The position numbers and the translations under genes were made by a program. A stretch of 64,000 nt of DNA from Symbiodinium natans (lineage: Eukaryota; Sar; Dinophyceae; Suessiales; Symbiodiniaceae). This document shows positions 1-11,724 of the stretch, one piece after another (within the stretch, counting starts at the first letter, position 1; each line of letters opens with the position of its first letter). The stretch lies in contig CAJNDS010002328.1 of assembly GCA_905221605.1 (NCBI GenBank), forward strand, positions 248,001-312,000. Direction: 5' to 3'. Below the pieces are notes generated by a model, which did not search any database, was not told the origin of the DNA, and saw only the letters and a program-made list of their open reading frames with translations.

Positions 1-3000
1 TTCAGGTGTGTAGCGGCCTAGAAGGAAACATGCTGTCCAAGACACCGCCGTGACAACATTCCTGGGCTGAAGGAGCCAATCACATGCAAAGCAGCATTGG
101 CAAGCTGCTCCAGCATCATTGTCAGTTTTGCCCTACGTGGCACAATTCTTAAGACCACACCGCACATGCGCAGAATTCACGCGCGCGCTTCCGGCGTGCA
201 CATGTGTACGTGTTATGAATGACATCATATCAGCTATGTGCCGAGAAAGGGCAAAACTGCGAACGTAGTGAAGGAGATGTAGAAAAGGTAGAGGATGACC
301 CACAACGCCGACATTGCCTTCAGAGGCGATATGACATTCTCCCAGCTCACACCACCGGAGATGCTCATGAAGAGGCTCAACATCGTTTCCTCAGCTGAAG
401 AACGTGGACATCTACCCTCATCGTGAACCCTCATGAAGTTCCTCATCAGCTACGCGGGTAAATGCTGTTAGAACTGTTCATCGCGTGAACCACGGACAGC
501 GAGATGGAACCTCACATAATGTTGTAGTAGATTCAAGAGCTTAACTAGCTTTCGTTCCGGCACTCCCCCACAAGCTCCGGCTCACAGGAGCCCCTTGCGA
601 CTTGTAGCTGCCGACAGTGTGAAACAAGCGACATGCACGACCCTTGCGCACCTTTCTGCGTTTTCTTCTCCGTTGTCAGTTGGCAGCGGTGCCTCGGCTC
701 CGACACGGTGGCCGACCTTCAGTTGGCACCTCCGAGTTGCAGGGGCGATGTGGACCTGGGGCTCTCTTCAACACCGAGATCCTCGCTGACAAGCGATCCG
801 CGTGCTTCTTGATGTGGCTTGAAGCCGGGCAAGCTGAAAAGAGAGGTCGGATCAACGCGGGCTGCAGAGTCCCAGGCTCTTCAGAGGGTGAGCTGATGTG
901 GGGCAAGGCCAGCCTCGCCAAGGTCACCAACCATCCAAGACTTCAGCCGGAGGTGTTCAAGAAGAAGTTCACGGTCCAGTTGTTTGGTTCTGCAAAACGA
1001 GAAAACCGGGCGATTATCGATGCAACGAGCCTCTATGACCATATGACAACTTGATGAAGAATGGTGCGCCCGAGGACAAGTTCAAAGCTGTGCATGTGAC
1101 GATTGCTCGAGAGAGAAAGTGGGATGGTCCAGGAGTTCAAGTTCGCTTGGTTGAGCACCAGATCATGTCGGTTGAAACTTTGACGAATACGTTGTGCAAG
1201 ATGCTCGTTTCCGAGCTTCGCGAAGGATCGCTCGCGGGAGGCAAGAAAGTCGTGTGAAGCGATAGGCCACAAAGGTCAACAAAGCTTGAGGGAGTGGAAT
1301 GCTGAGTGTGTGCATCTTGAACTTTTCTCCCAACCAAAATGTTTCGATTAACAAGGGCGCTTTGAAACTTTTAGCTGCCGACACGGTGATGCGCGTGCCT
1401 TCTTTGTTGTCAAGGAAATGTGCAGCACAGATTGCGAGACTTAAGAAGCACACCCAGACACAGAAAAGAGACAGCGTGCCGATTCTGTAGGCATTAAACG
1501 TTTGTTTTGGTCAGGGCACCTGCGATGATTGCATGTGCTAAAGTCGCCACGAAAGGATGAACCGTACCACCGCAGCCGTGCACTCAACACCCAACCGGCC
1601 AAGGGGTGACCAACCACTTCAGCCGTAAACAGCGGCAGGGTGGTTGAAGGCTTAGGGTACGCACGCGGCTCACAGGCAGATCACAACAGTAGAGCATTTG
1701 TCGAAGCTCGGATCGAGAGTGAGATCGTGACACAGCATGACACAGCTTCATGGTTTGGGCATGGGTCCTTGCTTCCGCGTTTTGACAGAACCTCTGTACT
1801 TGCTGCCGCAAGCAGCCACGCCTACAGGAGAGGCGGTAGCCAAGCAAATCCATATTCTGGGTCACCCGGGCATGCTTGGGATACAGCCCAAAAGTCGACC
1901 CCCGGGAATGATAACAGCAAACCATTAGAATGACAGGTTCCCACAAAATACATCCGGGGAACCCTGTCCACCCTGGGGAGAATACAGGGCATGCAGGCCC
2001 CCCCCCCCCCCCAAGCGCCGCCCCCGCACACCCAGAGCCCATAGCTCAGCGGCTGGAAGCGAACCAAAGTAGAGCACGGCGGCATCAACATCCTGACGAT
2101 TGCAAGTTCGAAGTTGTTGGCGTTGGGGCAGGGGCAGCTAATCACAAGGATGCGCCAACGGAGCCGCCGTTCTGATTCTAAGGCCCCCTACCATAGCTGA
2201 ACGTAGGCACAGTCAACATGACAAATCTGGAATACTGAAACTTATCAAGTCTGCCTAGAAGAAAAGCTACACGCTCTGAGTCCAAGTTCTCTAGCCCACG
2301 TTGGTGAGGCTGGCGGTTTGGTGCTGGGAGTGGTGCAGCTCTAGCAACTGGGGCAGGGGGAAGGAGCTGCAAAATTGAACCCGTGTAGTGCACCAAATTC
2401 GCTGGAAATGAACGTGAGCACACTTCGCAGGAGGCACCTCTTTCGCGAGGCCAGACTCCGGATCCTTGACATGGTCGTTCCTCGGGGAACAGCTGGTGTC
2501 AACAGCCACCTGGGGTGGCAAGCCTAGTTCGATGTCTCCTCGGGGGAAGCTCCATTTACTTATGTTCAACCCCTTCTCATCCCGAAGCACTGGCATTTCC
2601 GACAGAATGCTGCACACGGACTCAACCCTGGGGCATTCTTGCTGAAACCTCCTTGCTGCCACGCGACACTGCTTGCGTGAAGAGCACAGCGAACACCTCA
2701 TAGCGCGATTTGTAGACAATGGAAGACGCCGAAGAGAAAACGGGGCCAACCAGATTGCACGCGGCGAGCAGCCGCAGAAGAAAACAAAAATAGCGCGATT
2801 TGTAGAAAGTGGAAGGCGCCGAAGCCGTAGAGGAACGGGGCGAGACAAATGTAGACTATGGAAGGCGCCAAAGATCACAGCAGACACCGAAGCGGGATGT
2901 AAAAACAAGAGACTGCAGAGGGTAGTGGCACCAGCTAGTACTCATGCACATTGCGCGTTGTCACGCTCAAAGCCAAGCACCGCATGTTCCTCAAAGACCC

Positions 3001-5578
3001 ACACTTGACACACATCTCTCAGGGCGGCACATAGACGATCAGGACCAACAGCATGGTGGCCCAGAAGAGGGACTTCAAGGTGTGCAGGATGGAAGCCTCA
3101 AGCTGCGGAGAGCTGCGGCCAAGCTTTGCTGGAGCTCAGGCCAACATGTGGTGGTTTCGCCCTAGGGCTGCATGACACAGACATAGCACGGGCCCTTCTG
3201 CTTAAGGGACCATGATTCAGAACCCCGAAATGGGTTTCCAGAAAGTCCAGGAGCAACCCCGGCCGAGATTGAATCACAACGTGCCAAAATTTGTGCACAC
3301 GAGTGACCCTGATCCCCACACCTGCAACACAAACAACAGACTTTGCAAACGGCAAGCGCTCCACCCAAACCAAACATCTGCGGCCGTTGGAAGAGAACAT
3401 CTCAAACAACCTGCACACAAGTTTGTTTAGACGTGCTGCGGAATCCACGCTTTCGTTCTTGGTGTTAACAACCCTTTTTTGGAGGAATGAAAGGACAGCA
3501 TGGCCCTCACGTGGTGCTGTTTCCCCAGCAACTCAACACAGCCTGAAGCGCTACAAACTGCGGCCCCAAGCGCAATGAGCATGCGGAAGGCCATAACGAA
3601 GCGGAGGATGCGCACGAGCCGGACAGCCTTGATGAGCCTTGCCCACATCAGCTTGTGTAGACTTGAAAGACCACATGGCGAGATCTGCACATCAATGAAC
3701 CAACTGAGATCCGGAGGTATTCGGATGCGCAGCTCTCCTGGCCTTGTGATGCGGAGGATCCGGAAGGCTTTGAGGCTCGACATCCCGGAAAGAACGGCCA
3801 GCTGGTCCTGCGGCAGAATCCACGGTCTTAAGGGCCTGAGGGCCTACCCCAGACCGAGGGGCCAGGCTTTTCTGTGCGATCTTGTGGCTAACGGTCCAGG
3901 ATTTTTATGGAGAATTGGCAGTGCGGTGGAAGGATGATTTGCATCTCTGAAGTGCCTCTAGGGCATTTGACAGGATGACTAAGAAGTGGCAGTTGGTGGA
4001 AGCCCCGGCCCAACAACAGCCCCCCTTTCAGTTGGGGCATCGCTCCCCGTTGCCCAGGACGTAGTAGTAAATGTCCACGGCCACCTCCCACAAAGATGTC
4101 GACACGATGAAGAGATCCAGGCCTCGGACGGCTGCTTTCGCGCTGGCTCTTGTTCTCTTTTCTGACACCTGCTACGTTTGATGCTTCTTGCTGCAGATCT
4201 CTACAGCGCAATACTCGATGCGTTGGCCACCTGCCCATAAAACATGGGAAGCATGGGTTTTGCCGTTTTGCCAGCACAGCAGGGTGCCATACTGGTTCAT
4301 GTCTCAACTCAATCCCAGCAAGGAGCAACAGCAAAGCTAGACTTTCCCTAGCTACCAAGGTCTCCCGACGAGTAGAATCCGGTCACTTGCTCTGGCTGCA
4401 AGGTCATTCTAACGCATTGGGAACGGCAGGGCGCCGACTCCCGACTCTGCAAATGGCGGAACACTTTTAATTTTGTTCGTCCGATGCCAACTTTGACCGA
4501 TGTCGACTTTTCTTTCAGTCGCAAGATTATCCAGTGCCACCAGCCATCAGGCTCATGCTGGTCAAATATGAGTTACGGCGACGGGTTGGGCGCAACAGAC
4601 GTAACCTTGTCACCAAAGAAAGCGGCCGAAATATGTCACAATCCTGTGCTGCATGAAAGTTGAAAGTGCGGCAACGACCCTTTTCCAAAGAGGCCTCCTA
4701 CATCTCACGAGCCACGCAGTTACGAGTATGATATCTTGGAGACCTTGCGCTAAACCCTAAGAATAAACCCTAAACCATGCAGTGCCAAGTTTAGACTCCC
4801 CCCCTTCGTGCATCCAGGCTATGAAGTCCTGTTGTCCTTCTACCACGATGTTGCTGTATCCATTGGGCTCATCATGCTCGAACTGGTGTGTGGTGCGCAA
4901 CGCTGCGTGCACAAGTGATCGGGTCTCGGGTCGAATTTGCGCAGCTACGACCCAGTTTTGACATGGTGTAGTAACAGTGTACCTGCCGACTAACATGCAA
5001 GTCCAAGTCAAGCCACAAGCCCAAACCCACTCGTCGCGCCAGAAAAAGCTCGGGCCATGTGCCAAGACCCGCAGCCTTGGCCCACCACTGCAAAGCACTC
5101 TTTGTCACTCAAATTGCTTAAGCTCATGTGGGCTTAAAGACTTAAACTTAAAAGCTCGGCCTACTCTCAGCAGGTGTTCTCGGACTTTCTTGACTAGGAA
5201 ATGACGATGGCAAAGCTCTCCAGAGATCCCTAGCATTTGGTGTTTGATGGCTCCATCGTCAGGTCTTCTCTCTTTGCGAGTATGGAGCTCCGGACAGAAA
5301 TTCATCGACACAAGCAGGAACTGAGTTTCTGGCACCAACTCAGCAGTGAAGAGCAGTGTGTACAGATACTGTATGACCTGCATCGGGCACGCGCCGCGCG
5401 AAAGCAGTGCCAGGCCCAAGGACTGAGTGCTGGAGAGTACTGTTACTGGATACTTCTAGCGAAGCAGAGTGGGAGAATCTGCGCCAAACCCAGAATTCTC
5501 AGACACCCCCGGACCTGCACAGGTAGGGACCTGCAGCCGTTGGACATGCTCAGCTGTAGGTCCAAGCCAATGAAGATC
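1..5578 (-). CDS. Voltage-gated cation channel (6-TM ion channel domain), partial at window edge
   Basis: Membrane channel that opens on depolarisation; ion not assigned. Exons read in order on the minus strand: 5515-5578 (end of S1, IFIGLDLQLS), 5334-5377 (S2, IQYLYTLLFTAEL), 5017-5075 (LRVLAHGPSFFWRDEW), 4061-4122 (S3, LDLFIVSTSLWEVAVD), 3743-3807 and 3574-3637 (S4), 3029-3096 (S5, LHTLKSLFWATMLLVLI), 253-389 (pore and S6, MLSLFMSISGGVSWE) and from 61 downward (NVVTAV). Joining the two S4 exons in phase gives eight Arg/Lys at every third position (RILRITR then LIKAVRLVRILRF), the voltage-sensor signature. Joined phases fit at every junction; five donors are GC, the others GT. The S5-to-pore linker was not found in 390-3028. 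Whether this is one repeat of a four-domain channel or a single-domain protein cannot be told, because the gene runs off the left edge and its N-terminus above 5578 is not seen. Confidence 0.8.
2035..2127 (+). repeat. tRNA-like relic (possible SINE head)
   Basis: The stretch carries an A-box-like TAGCTCAGCGG, then TAGAGCAC after an enlarged D-loop, and about 40 bases later a B-box-like AAGTTCGAAGT. The D-stem GCTC/GAGC can pair, but no convincing anticodon stem forms, so this is not a working tRNA gene. A degenerate tRNA or the head of a tRNA-derived SINE are the two options. Confidence 0.3.
2700..2871. repeat. Direct repeats of about 35 bases
   Basis: A unit starting TAGCGCGATTTGTAGA and ending GGCGCCGAAG (or GACGCCGAAG) occurs at about 2700-2734 and 2790-2824. 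A shorter third form (AATGTAGACTATGGAAGGCG...) is at 2848-2871. The first two are about 90 bases apart and nearly identical. Confidence 0.6.
4751..4776 (+). repeat. Short telomere-like CCCTAAA motif
   Basis: Two TAAACCCTAA-type units sit side by side in the intron between the S3 and S2-S3 channel exons. TTTAGGG is the plant-type telomere repeat, also used by dinoflagellates. Two units are too few to claim more than a chance or relic motif. Confidence 0.35.
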
Positions 5579-6192
5579 CTGTGAGGGCCGAGAGGAAGAT
5601 TGCCGTCCTATTGCAGCCCTGTTTGAGGATGTCAGCGGTAAGGTGTGGTGCAAGATGTTCATCAATTCAGGCTTGCCTGTGCTGTGCACAGAGTCCCAAC
5701 CCGGCAAAAAAACAGACTTGAAGATGCTGTGGATAGTGGTGAAGCAACAAGTTATGGCGCACCATGCCAAGGAATGCACATCGACCCCGCAAGCAGAAGC
5801 CTAAAACTAACTAAGGCTGCAAAGTATTCCGCCGCACGTGTGTGACGTTGGCTCCCGTTGTGTGCATTTTGGGGGGACTTGGTCTAGGAAAAGATTCATT
5901 TGATCAGGAAACGCGCATTTTCTGTGCCTTTGCGCATGCAAGGTCAGCACACAACAAAATCAACAGAAACAACATGCCGAGCACTACTCCTCCTGCGGGT
6001 CGGGACTATGTTCTTTGGTTGTTCTAGTCTTGGTTTTGCTAGATGCACGGTCTTGCGAGGCACATGTGTGCTTTGTTGTTGATGCATTTCCCCTTCAGAC
6101 ATGTGCGCTACATTAGAAATACATAGGAATGATGTGAACACGCCAGTGATTTCAATGGAAGGCTGATCCGTGGGGGGGGTATCGCCGAGAGC

Positions 6193-6477
6193 GAGAAAAA
6201 GAGAAGAGAGAGAGAGAGATGGAGGAGAGAGAGAAAGGAAGAGAGTGTGGAAGAGAAAGAGAGAGAGAACGGCTCCGGGATTACGCTTAATGGAATAAAG
6301 GGAGGAAGAGAGCGGGGCCTTGTGCCCTAAGCCACGCGAAGGCCGCGAGCGAGAGCGAGAGAGCGAGAGAGCGAGCGAGCAAGAGAGCGAGCGAGCGAGA
6401 GAGCGAGAGAGCGAGAGAGCGAGAGAGCGAGAGAGCGAGCGAGCGAGAGAGCGAGAGAGAGAGAGAGAGGGAGAGAG
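6193..6477. repeat. GA/GAGC-rich low-complexity DNA
   Basis: Two purine-rich blocks, 6193-6270 (GAGA with interruptions) and about 6344-6475 (alternating GAGA and GAGC), produce the apparent Ser-Leu-Arg and Glu-Arg ORFs in this interval. No gene is called from them. Confidence 0.85.
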
Positions 6478-7592
6478 TTTTCCAAAGGGCAACCAGTCGA
6501 TGTAGACAAATGGAAGTGCCTCTCGACATTTATTTGTGGCACCAGCTTTGAAAGCGCAGTGCGTTCTGCGCATCGTGGGAAGGTAATGCGACCCGGCAGA
6601 TAAAATGTACAAAGAGCAGGGTCGATGTCGTGCATTTCCTGCATCGTGTAGGTTTCGGACAAGCAGGTGCACATTACTTAGGCTGATTCTTGTCCAGCTC
6701 TGTAATTTCGAACGAGACTCGAGTTCGTGATGACCACCACAGTGAAGAAGAGGTCAAATGCAGGATGCTTCACTAGTCGCTCCGCGAAGCCTGGTTGTTG
6801 CTCCTGCACATCGTGGCAGGGCAGACCGCTAGACTCCGCTAGACCCGCAAGCGCAAGACCTCAAAGGGCTCCCACAGCTTCAACAGATTTCAACAGTGAA
6901 CCCGGGAACGCGCGGACCCCAAGGCATGCCCCTGAGGAGGGGGGGCGAGGAGAGGTATCCCTTCAAGCCTCACTGCTCATGGGGGCCGTTGCCGAGGTGG
7001 TGGAGCGGGTCACAGAAATCGCCTTAGCCTCCGGCATACTGAGTCATACTGGCTGGCAGCGTGTGTGGCGAAGACAGTGTGCGTGTGGCGAGCGGGACCG
7101 CTTGCCACAAACATGGTCAACATTTACCGACTACTTGAGTCTTGGAAATGGAAATGTCATTAGCATTCTCGCCTCCATGTCTTGCTCAGCGGGTGTCAGT
7201 GACATGTCAGTGACAGGTGACATTTCTAGAATGCCGCTCTCCATGAACGTCACGTCGCCCTTGAAGTCCACAGGAACCTCCCAGCATTACCCCACCTCCT
7301 TGCGACGGCTCCGCTCGGTCTCGGAGAAGGTCTTGAAGAGATGGGGCCTCAGGAGCTGCCAGGATCTGGGTCGTTCTGGGCACTGTCATGGGCCGCTTTG
7401 GGGTTTCCACGTCACTTTCTGTCGTCTGGAAGTCAGGCTTTCGGGGGTATAGGGCTGCTCTTTTTAAGGGTTCCTGACAGTGTCACCTTTTCACCCGAGC
7501 ACCCAGCGTAAACGATGCCCTCCGTGGCTTTGCTGGCTCCTCGCCAGGCTTGACCTCCGCTGATCTCTCCGCCTGCAAAGACTTGCCATGCA

Positions 7593-7598
<6 letters not shown>

Positions 7599-7645
<47 letters not shown>
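7599..7645. repeat. (GA)n microsatellite
   Basis: An uninterrupted run of about 23 GA units. Overlapping Ser-Leu ORFs on the minus strand are repeat artefacts. Confidence 0.95.
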
Positions 7646-7649
<4 letters not shown>

Positions 7650-10600
7650 AAGAGCCGTCCCACCCGGGACCCCCCCCAAGTCCAGAACTGAACACACGAG
7701 GCTGTGAGCCTGGACCAATTCTGGCACACCATTCAGAATGGCCATCCCTTGCCTCAGCCTCAACCTCGAGAACGCCCAAATTTGGAAGCCTTGCCCCACG
7801 CTAAAACCGTTAACCTGCAAACTCAATTGCCATGGCTCCTTCCAAAGTCTTCTGAACATCTGAAACCTCCGCACCTTCCCGCGCACCGGAACGAGGCTGC
7901 TACTGTTGCAGCCGCTCTGGTGACCAGTGCTGCTGCTACTGCAGCCGTTGGGTCGTTCCACACTGATTCTGGCCAGGGGCCATTGAAGGAGGGACAATGG
8001 GGCACAACGGAGAGCAACTTGCAAGCCATGGATTTATTGCCCCCTTCTACGCAAGTCGTATGGCCATTCTTCCTGCACTTTCTGTAGTGGCTAGCAAGCA
8101 GAGGCCTCCTGTGCTTTCCAACCGTTGGCTTCCTCGGGGGCTTCTTGCAGAAACAATTGAAGGTGTGCTTGAGACATCTTGCGCAAACCCAATGCCCTGA
8201 ACCGCGTCTCTTCGGCGTGCTGCAGGCTACAGCACCCAAAATGTGCCATAACTTCCTTCAGAAGGACCCCCACAACAGGTACCCTGATCTTGGCCATTCC
8301 GGAAATGGCCCCAACAAACTCCAAGCAAGTAACCCGGAGGCACAGTTGGCGCACAGCGTTTACGCGGTGGTTCTCGGATCTTCTTCCTCCCCGCCGTGGG
8401 GCCGTTTGCCGCACAGGGATTCACGCTCTTCCCGGGCCTTTGAGCTCTCGGATGCTCTTGGTACTCTAAGAACACTAGAACACAAATCCAGGGTGGCGCC
8501 GCAACGTCCACCAGCTTAGACTGAACGGCTGGGCGGGGTCCATGGGTGAGGCTGCCGGCGGCCTCGATGAATGTCGGTTGCGGGGCTGTGTGGGGGGCGG
8601 TCTTTCCTTCTTGCAAGGCCAACCACCCGACGCTTCTTCAAGCATGGGGCACACACAAGAGGAAGTTCCCCGATCAGAAACGGCTTCGGGGTCTCTCTGC
8701 CGCGCATCCGGAACCTTGGTTCCCCCGGCCCTCCCACGGCACTAGGTCGGATAGGCCGCAGGGTTGGAACCTTGGCTCCCCCGTAGCTCCCTGGCGTGGT
8801 TCTTGATCGACCGAAGAAGAGAAAGCCAAGAGGAAAAACCCGCGCTAAAACTCGACGTGTCCGGATTATGGAGATGCCACTCTTCCGTTGGACCGAGGTT
8901 TGGTTCGGCCGGCATCCTCCGCTGACCGTCACGCGACGATTTGGAAAGTTCCGCAGAACAAATGAATCGGCATCCCTCCGATCCAACTCTGTAGAGAAAG
9001 CAGGCGAGCCAGTAGGTGACCTAGCATAACTTATGGTGGAGCTTGCAGGCCGAGGGTCGACACCAGCAAACTCAGAAGGTCCGTCTGGTGGTCGAGTCGA
9101 TTTAAGATTTCTGCCTGCCACTTCCCCACTAGCTGTGCACAAGGCAGGCAAGGAGTGTGAGCAGCGTCAACAGGAAGAAACACGTGCAGACCAACGAGTG
9201 TTAAGAGTCTTGGCTGCTCAGCGTTGCCGCCTGCTTGTGCAGGATCTGTTTCATTGAAGCAGCGTGTCCGTCTTTAGCGTCGACCTCATGAGGCAGGTGA
9301 GGCAGAAACAGCAAAAGAAGCTACAGTACCCTCACGAGCCAGATCATCAATCCCAATCCCAACATCAGCCAATATCTCGAAACATGATGTAACATGATGT
9401 CAGGATTGCTGTCAAAGCACTACATCACAAAGCGTGGCAATGTGGAGTTGCAAATGCCGAAACACACATTCTCAGCATGTACTTCACAGTCCCCAACAGC
9501 CACACATGTGCAGGACAGGCGCATGCTCCTCATTTTCTTGCCAGAAGCGCCCGGGCGAGATCTTAAAAGCGCCCTGATGACATGAAGCTGCACCCGTGGA
9601 GCTTCAGATAGCTTCCCTACTGTTGCAAATGGGACCACAGGCTTGGGCGTGCAGAATGACAGCCGCGTCTCTAGCCTATGCAGCTATCGCGGATGCCCGA
9701 AGCGACGATGGCAAAAGGGCACAGGGAGGGCTGCTGCAGCCGATGTCGCTGCCTTCAACTTACTTCAGAACACCGCAAGCTCGCGTAGAAGCCCTCCCAG
9801 CTCTCAAAGAATTGAGCCATCGAACGCTTAGCCCCCAAAACCTTCGAAGGCCCACAGACCCAGCTTTCGGAGATGCCTTGGGAGCCTCCAGGTTCTCCGG
9901 GCCGCTGGCCTCAAGGAGCTTTTGATCCTTTCTTAGGACTTCTTCGGATTGGGGTGTCCTCCAGGGCAGACTTGGGGGCTCCAAGGGCTGTTCTTGGGTT
10001 TCGGCGTGATACGCTTGGGCGATTGGGAGGTCGCATACTGAACCGGGTCAACCACACGCAGGACATTCCGCAAACCCTTAAGACCTGTTCTGGGGCAGTT
10101 GCAGCACATGCTGCTTCTCTGGTTCGGCACAGAATGGCACAACACCTTTGCAACTGCCATGGCATGTCCGGGCGTCCCCAACATCGCCCAGGGAAGGCAG
10201 TGTCTCCAGACCGGCATCCATCGTCACCGGACCCTGGGGCTGGATTCTCTAGGGTCTCTTAAAACGCCCATGCCTGAAGCCCACGACTAGGCCCCGATGA
10301 AAAGACAAGGCAAAGGGCGAGGACCCCTAAACCCACACCACATGCCTCCCGTGACGCTTCCATCCCAGGCCTGAAGCACCCAGCAGCCGCAAACGGCACC
10401 GGGGCACAGAGTTGAGTGGCAAAGCGGCTGCGGCGGACGTGGGGGCTGCGCAATTTTGAGGCCAGAGGCTGAAACTGCCAAGAACTGGCAACCGCTACGA
10501 CACGACGAAAATTTACGAACCAGAACCCATACAGCCCCGCTCGCGGGAAGCTCATCTGGCCCAAGGTGCCGTCCTGGCTCCCCTCATATACCAGCGTGGT

Positions 10601-11631
10601 GCGGACCTATAGCTGGGCTGCTGCACTGCTGCACTCTACCGACTATACCTATTGGGAGCAGCAGTTCACTGGAATGCAGCACAAGTTACAACACAGCAGT
10701 CTACTACGCAACCTCTGCGATCAATGCTGCATAAATATAGCCAGTGTCTCTTTGAGCTTGTGTCTGGCTCCCGGGACACAAACACATGACAAGAGCCCCA
10801 AACCCAGCCACGCAGCCTGGGGCAATGATTCTGGCGGAAAGACGCCGTATGCGCTGACTAGGCGAAAGGGTCCTCTTCAGACTGTGCATAAGTGTGAAGG
10901 TATCAGTGAAGCTCTGCAAGAAGAGCAAAGGTCTGGAGACAGACGCATGCGAGTAAACTGGCACAAGCCTAGAACTTTGTTGTTATAGTGGAAAGATGAC
11001 AGGCGCAGCCGACATCTCTTACACATGTGACTGGCCAAGGCCTTATGCTTTATGCGTCAGGGCTGTAAGTTATTTCATGCCGCGGCTGTCCGAGTACTCT
11101 GATGAGGCCAATCCTCGGATTGGACAGTGCCCGCGGCCCATGGTAGATTGACGCGTTGCAAGGTGTAGAAAACACAACGAACCTCCTGAACTTAGAACAT
11201 GGTCAGGACTACTGAAAACCCCTTGGCCTGTGCATAAAGATCGATAACCCATAAAAGAGTCAGCCCATGGAGCTGGAACTCTGGGATGATCTCCTGAGAA
11301 TTCTGCGAAATCAAAAGCACGCGTGCAGCACTCGCTGCAGATTACATCGTCTTCATGGCATTAGAGAGGTTAGCGTTCTTGGTGCACGTTGCATCTCCTA
11401 CCGGGCTCGGGCATGCTTTGCGGATGCCGGGCTGAGGAGCATGGGGATACGCAGGGATTTGAAAACATCGCCGACGAGCTTCCAGAGCACATCGGATCAG
11501 ACGAAAAGCTGAACAACCCCAGCACCTGCATCTCTACCAAAAACTACTTCAAGCGCTCGGCAAAGTCAGGGACGATTAAGGCGCTACGCTTGTATTGAAC
11601 ACTAGGTCCTTTTTTTGAACCCTAGTCAAGC

Positions 11632-11724
11632 AATGACCAGCTGGGTTGCCCAGTAGTAGTAGAGCCAAGAGGTGTTGGTCCAGGTATGAAAGCCGCAATA
11701 GATCAGGCTCAGAAAGATGTACAC
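11632..11724 (-). CDS. Candidate exon of an unidentified membrane protein
   Basis: Reading the minus strand gives 31 codons bounded by an AG|G acceptor at 11725 and a GC donor after 11632, the same style as the identified genes. The peptide is aromatic and hydrophobic (IFLSLIYCGFH, then WLYYYWATQLVI), like two membrane-spanning segments joined by a short loop. I do not recognise the family, and neighbouring exons were not firmly placed, although hydrophobic stretches on the same strand near 13.7, 14.1 and 14.5 kb could belong to it. Confidence 0.35.

Larger units (their letters stand above)
390..3028. other. Long intron region of the channel gene, no assigned exon
   Basis: The missing S5-pore linker should lie here but no segment reads as one. 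Plus-strand ORFs at 644-1054 and 1051-1257 are moderately long, with no recognised motif; they may be chance. A tRNA-like relic and a set of direct repeats lie inside and are listed separately. Confidence 0.4.
5579..11600. other. Unassigned stretch upstream of the channel gene
   Basis: No protein family was recognised on either strand. The longest ORF (8516-9151, minus, 211 codons) is arginine- and proline-rich and looks like chance reading of GC-rich DNA. GA-rich simple repeats are listed separately. The missing first exons of the channel may lie at the left end. Confidence 0.4.

Noticed and set aside
6287-7779. Ser-Leu-Arg and Glu-Arg-rich ORFs
   Set aside because: Caused by GA and GAGC simple repeats.
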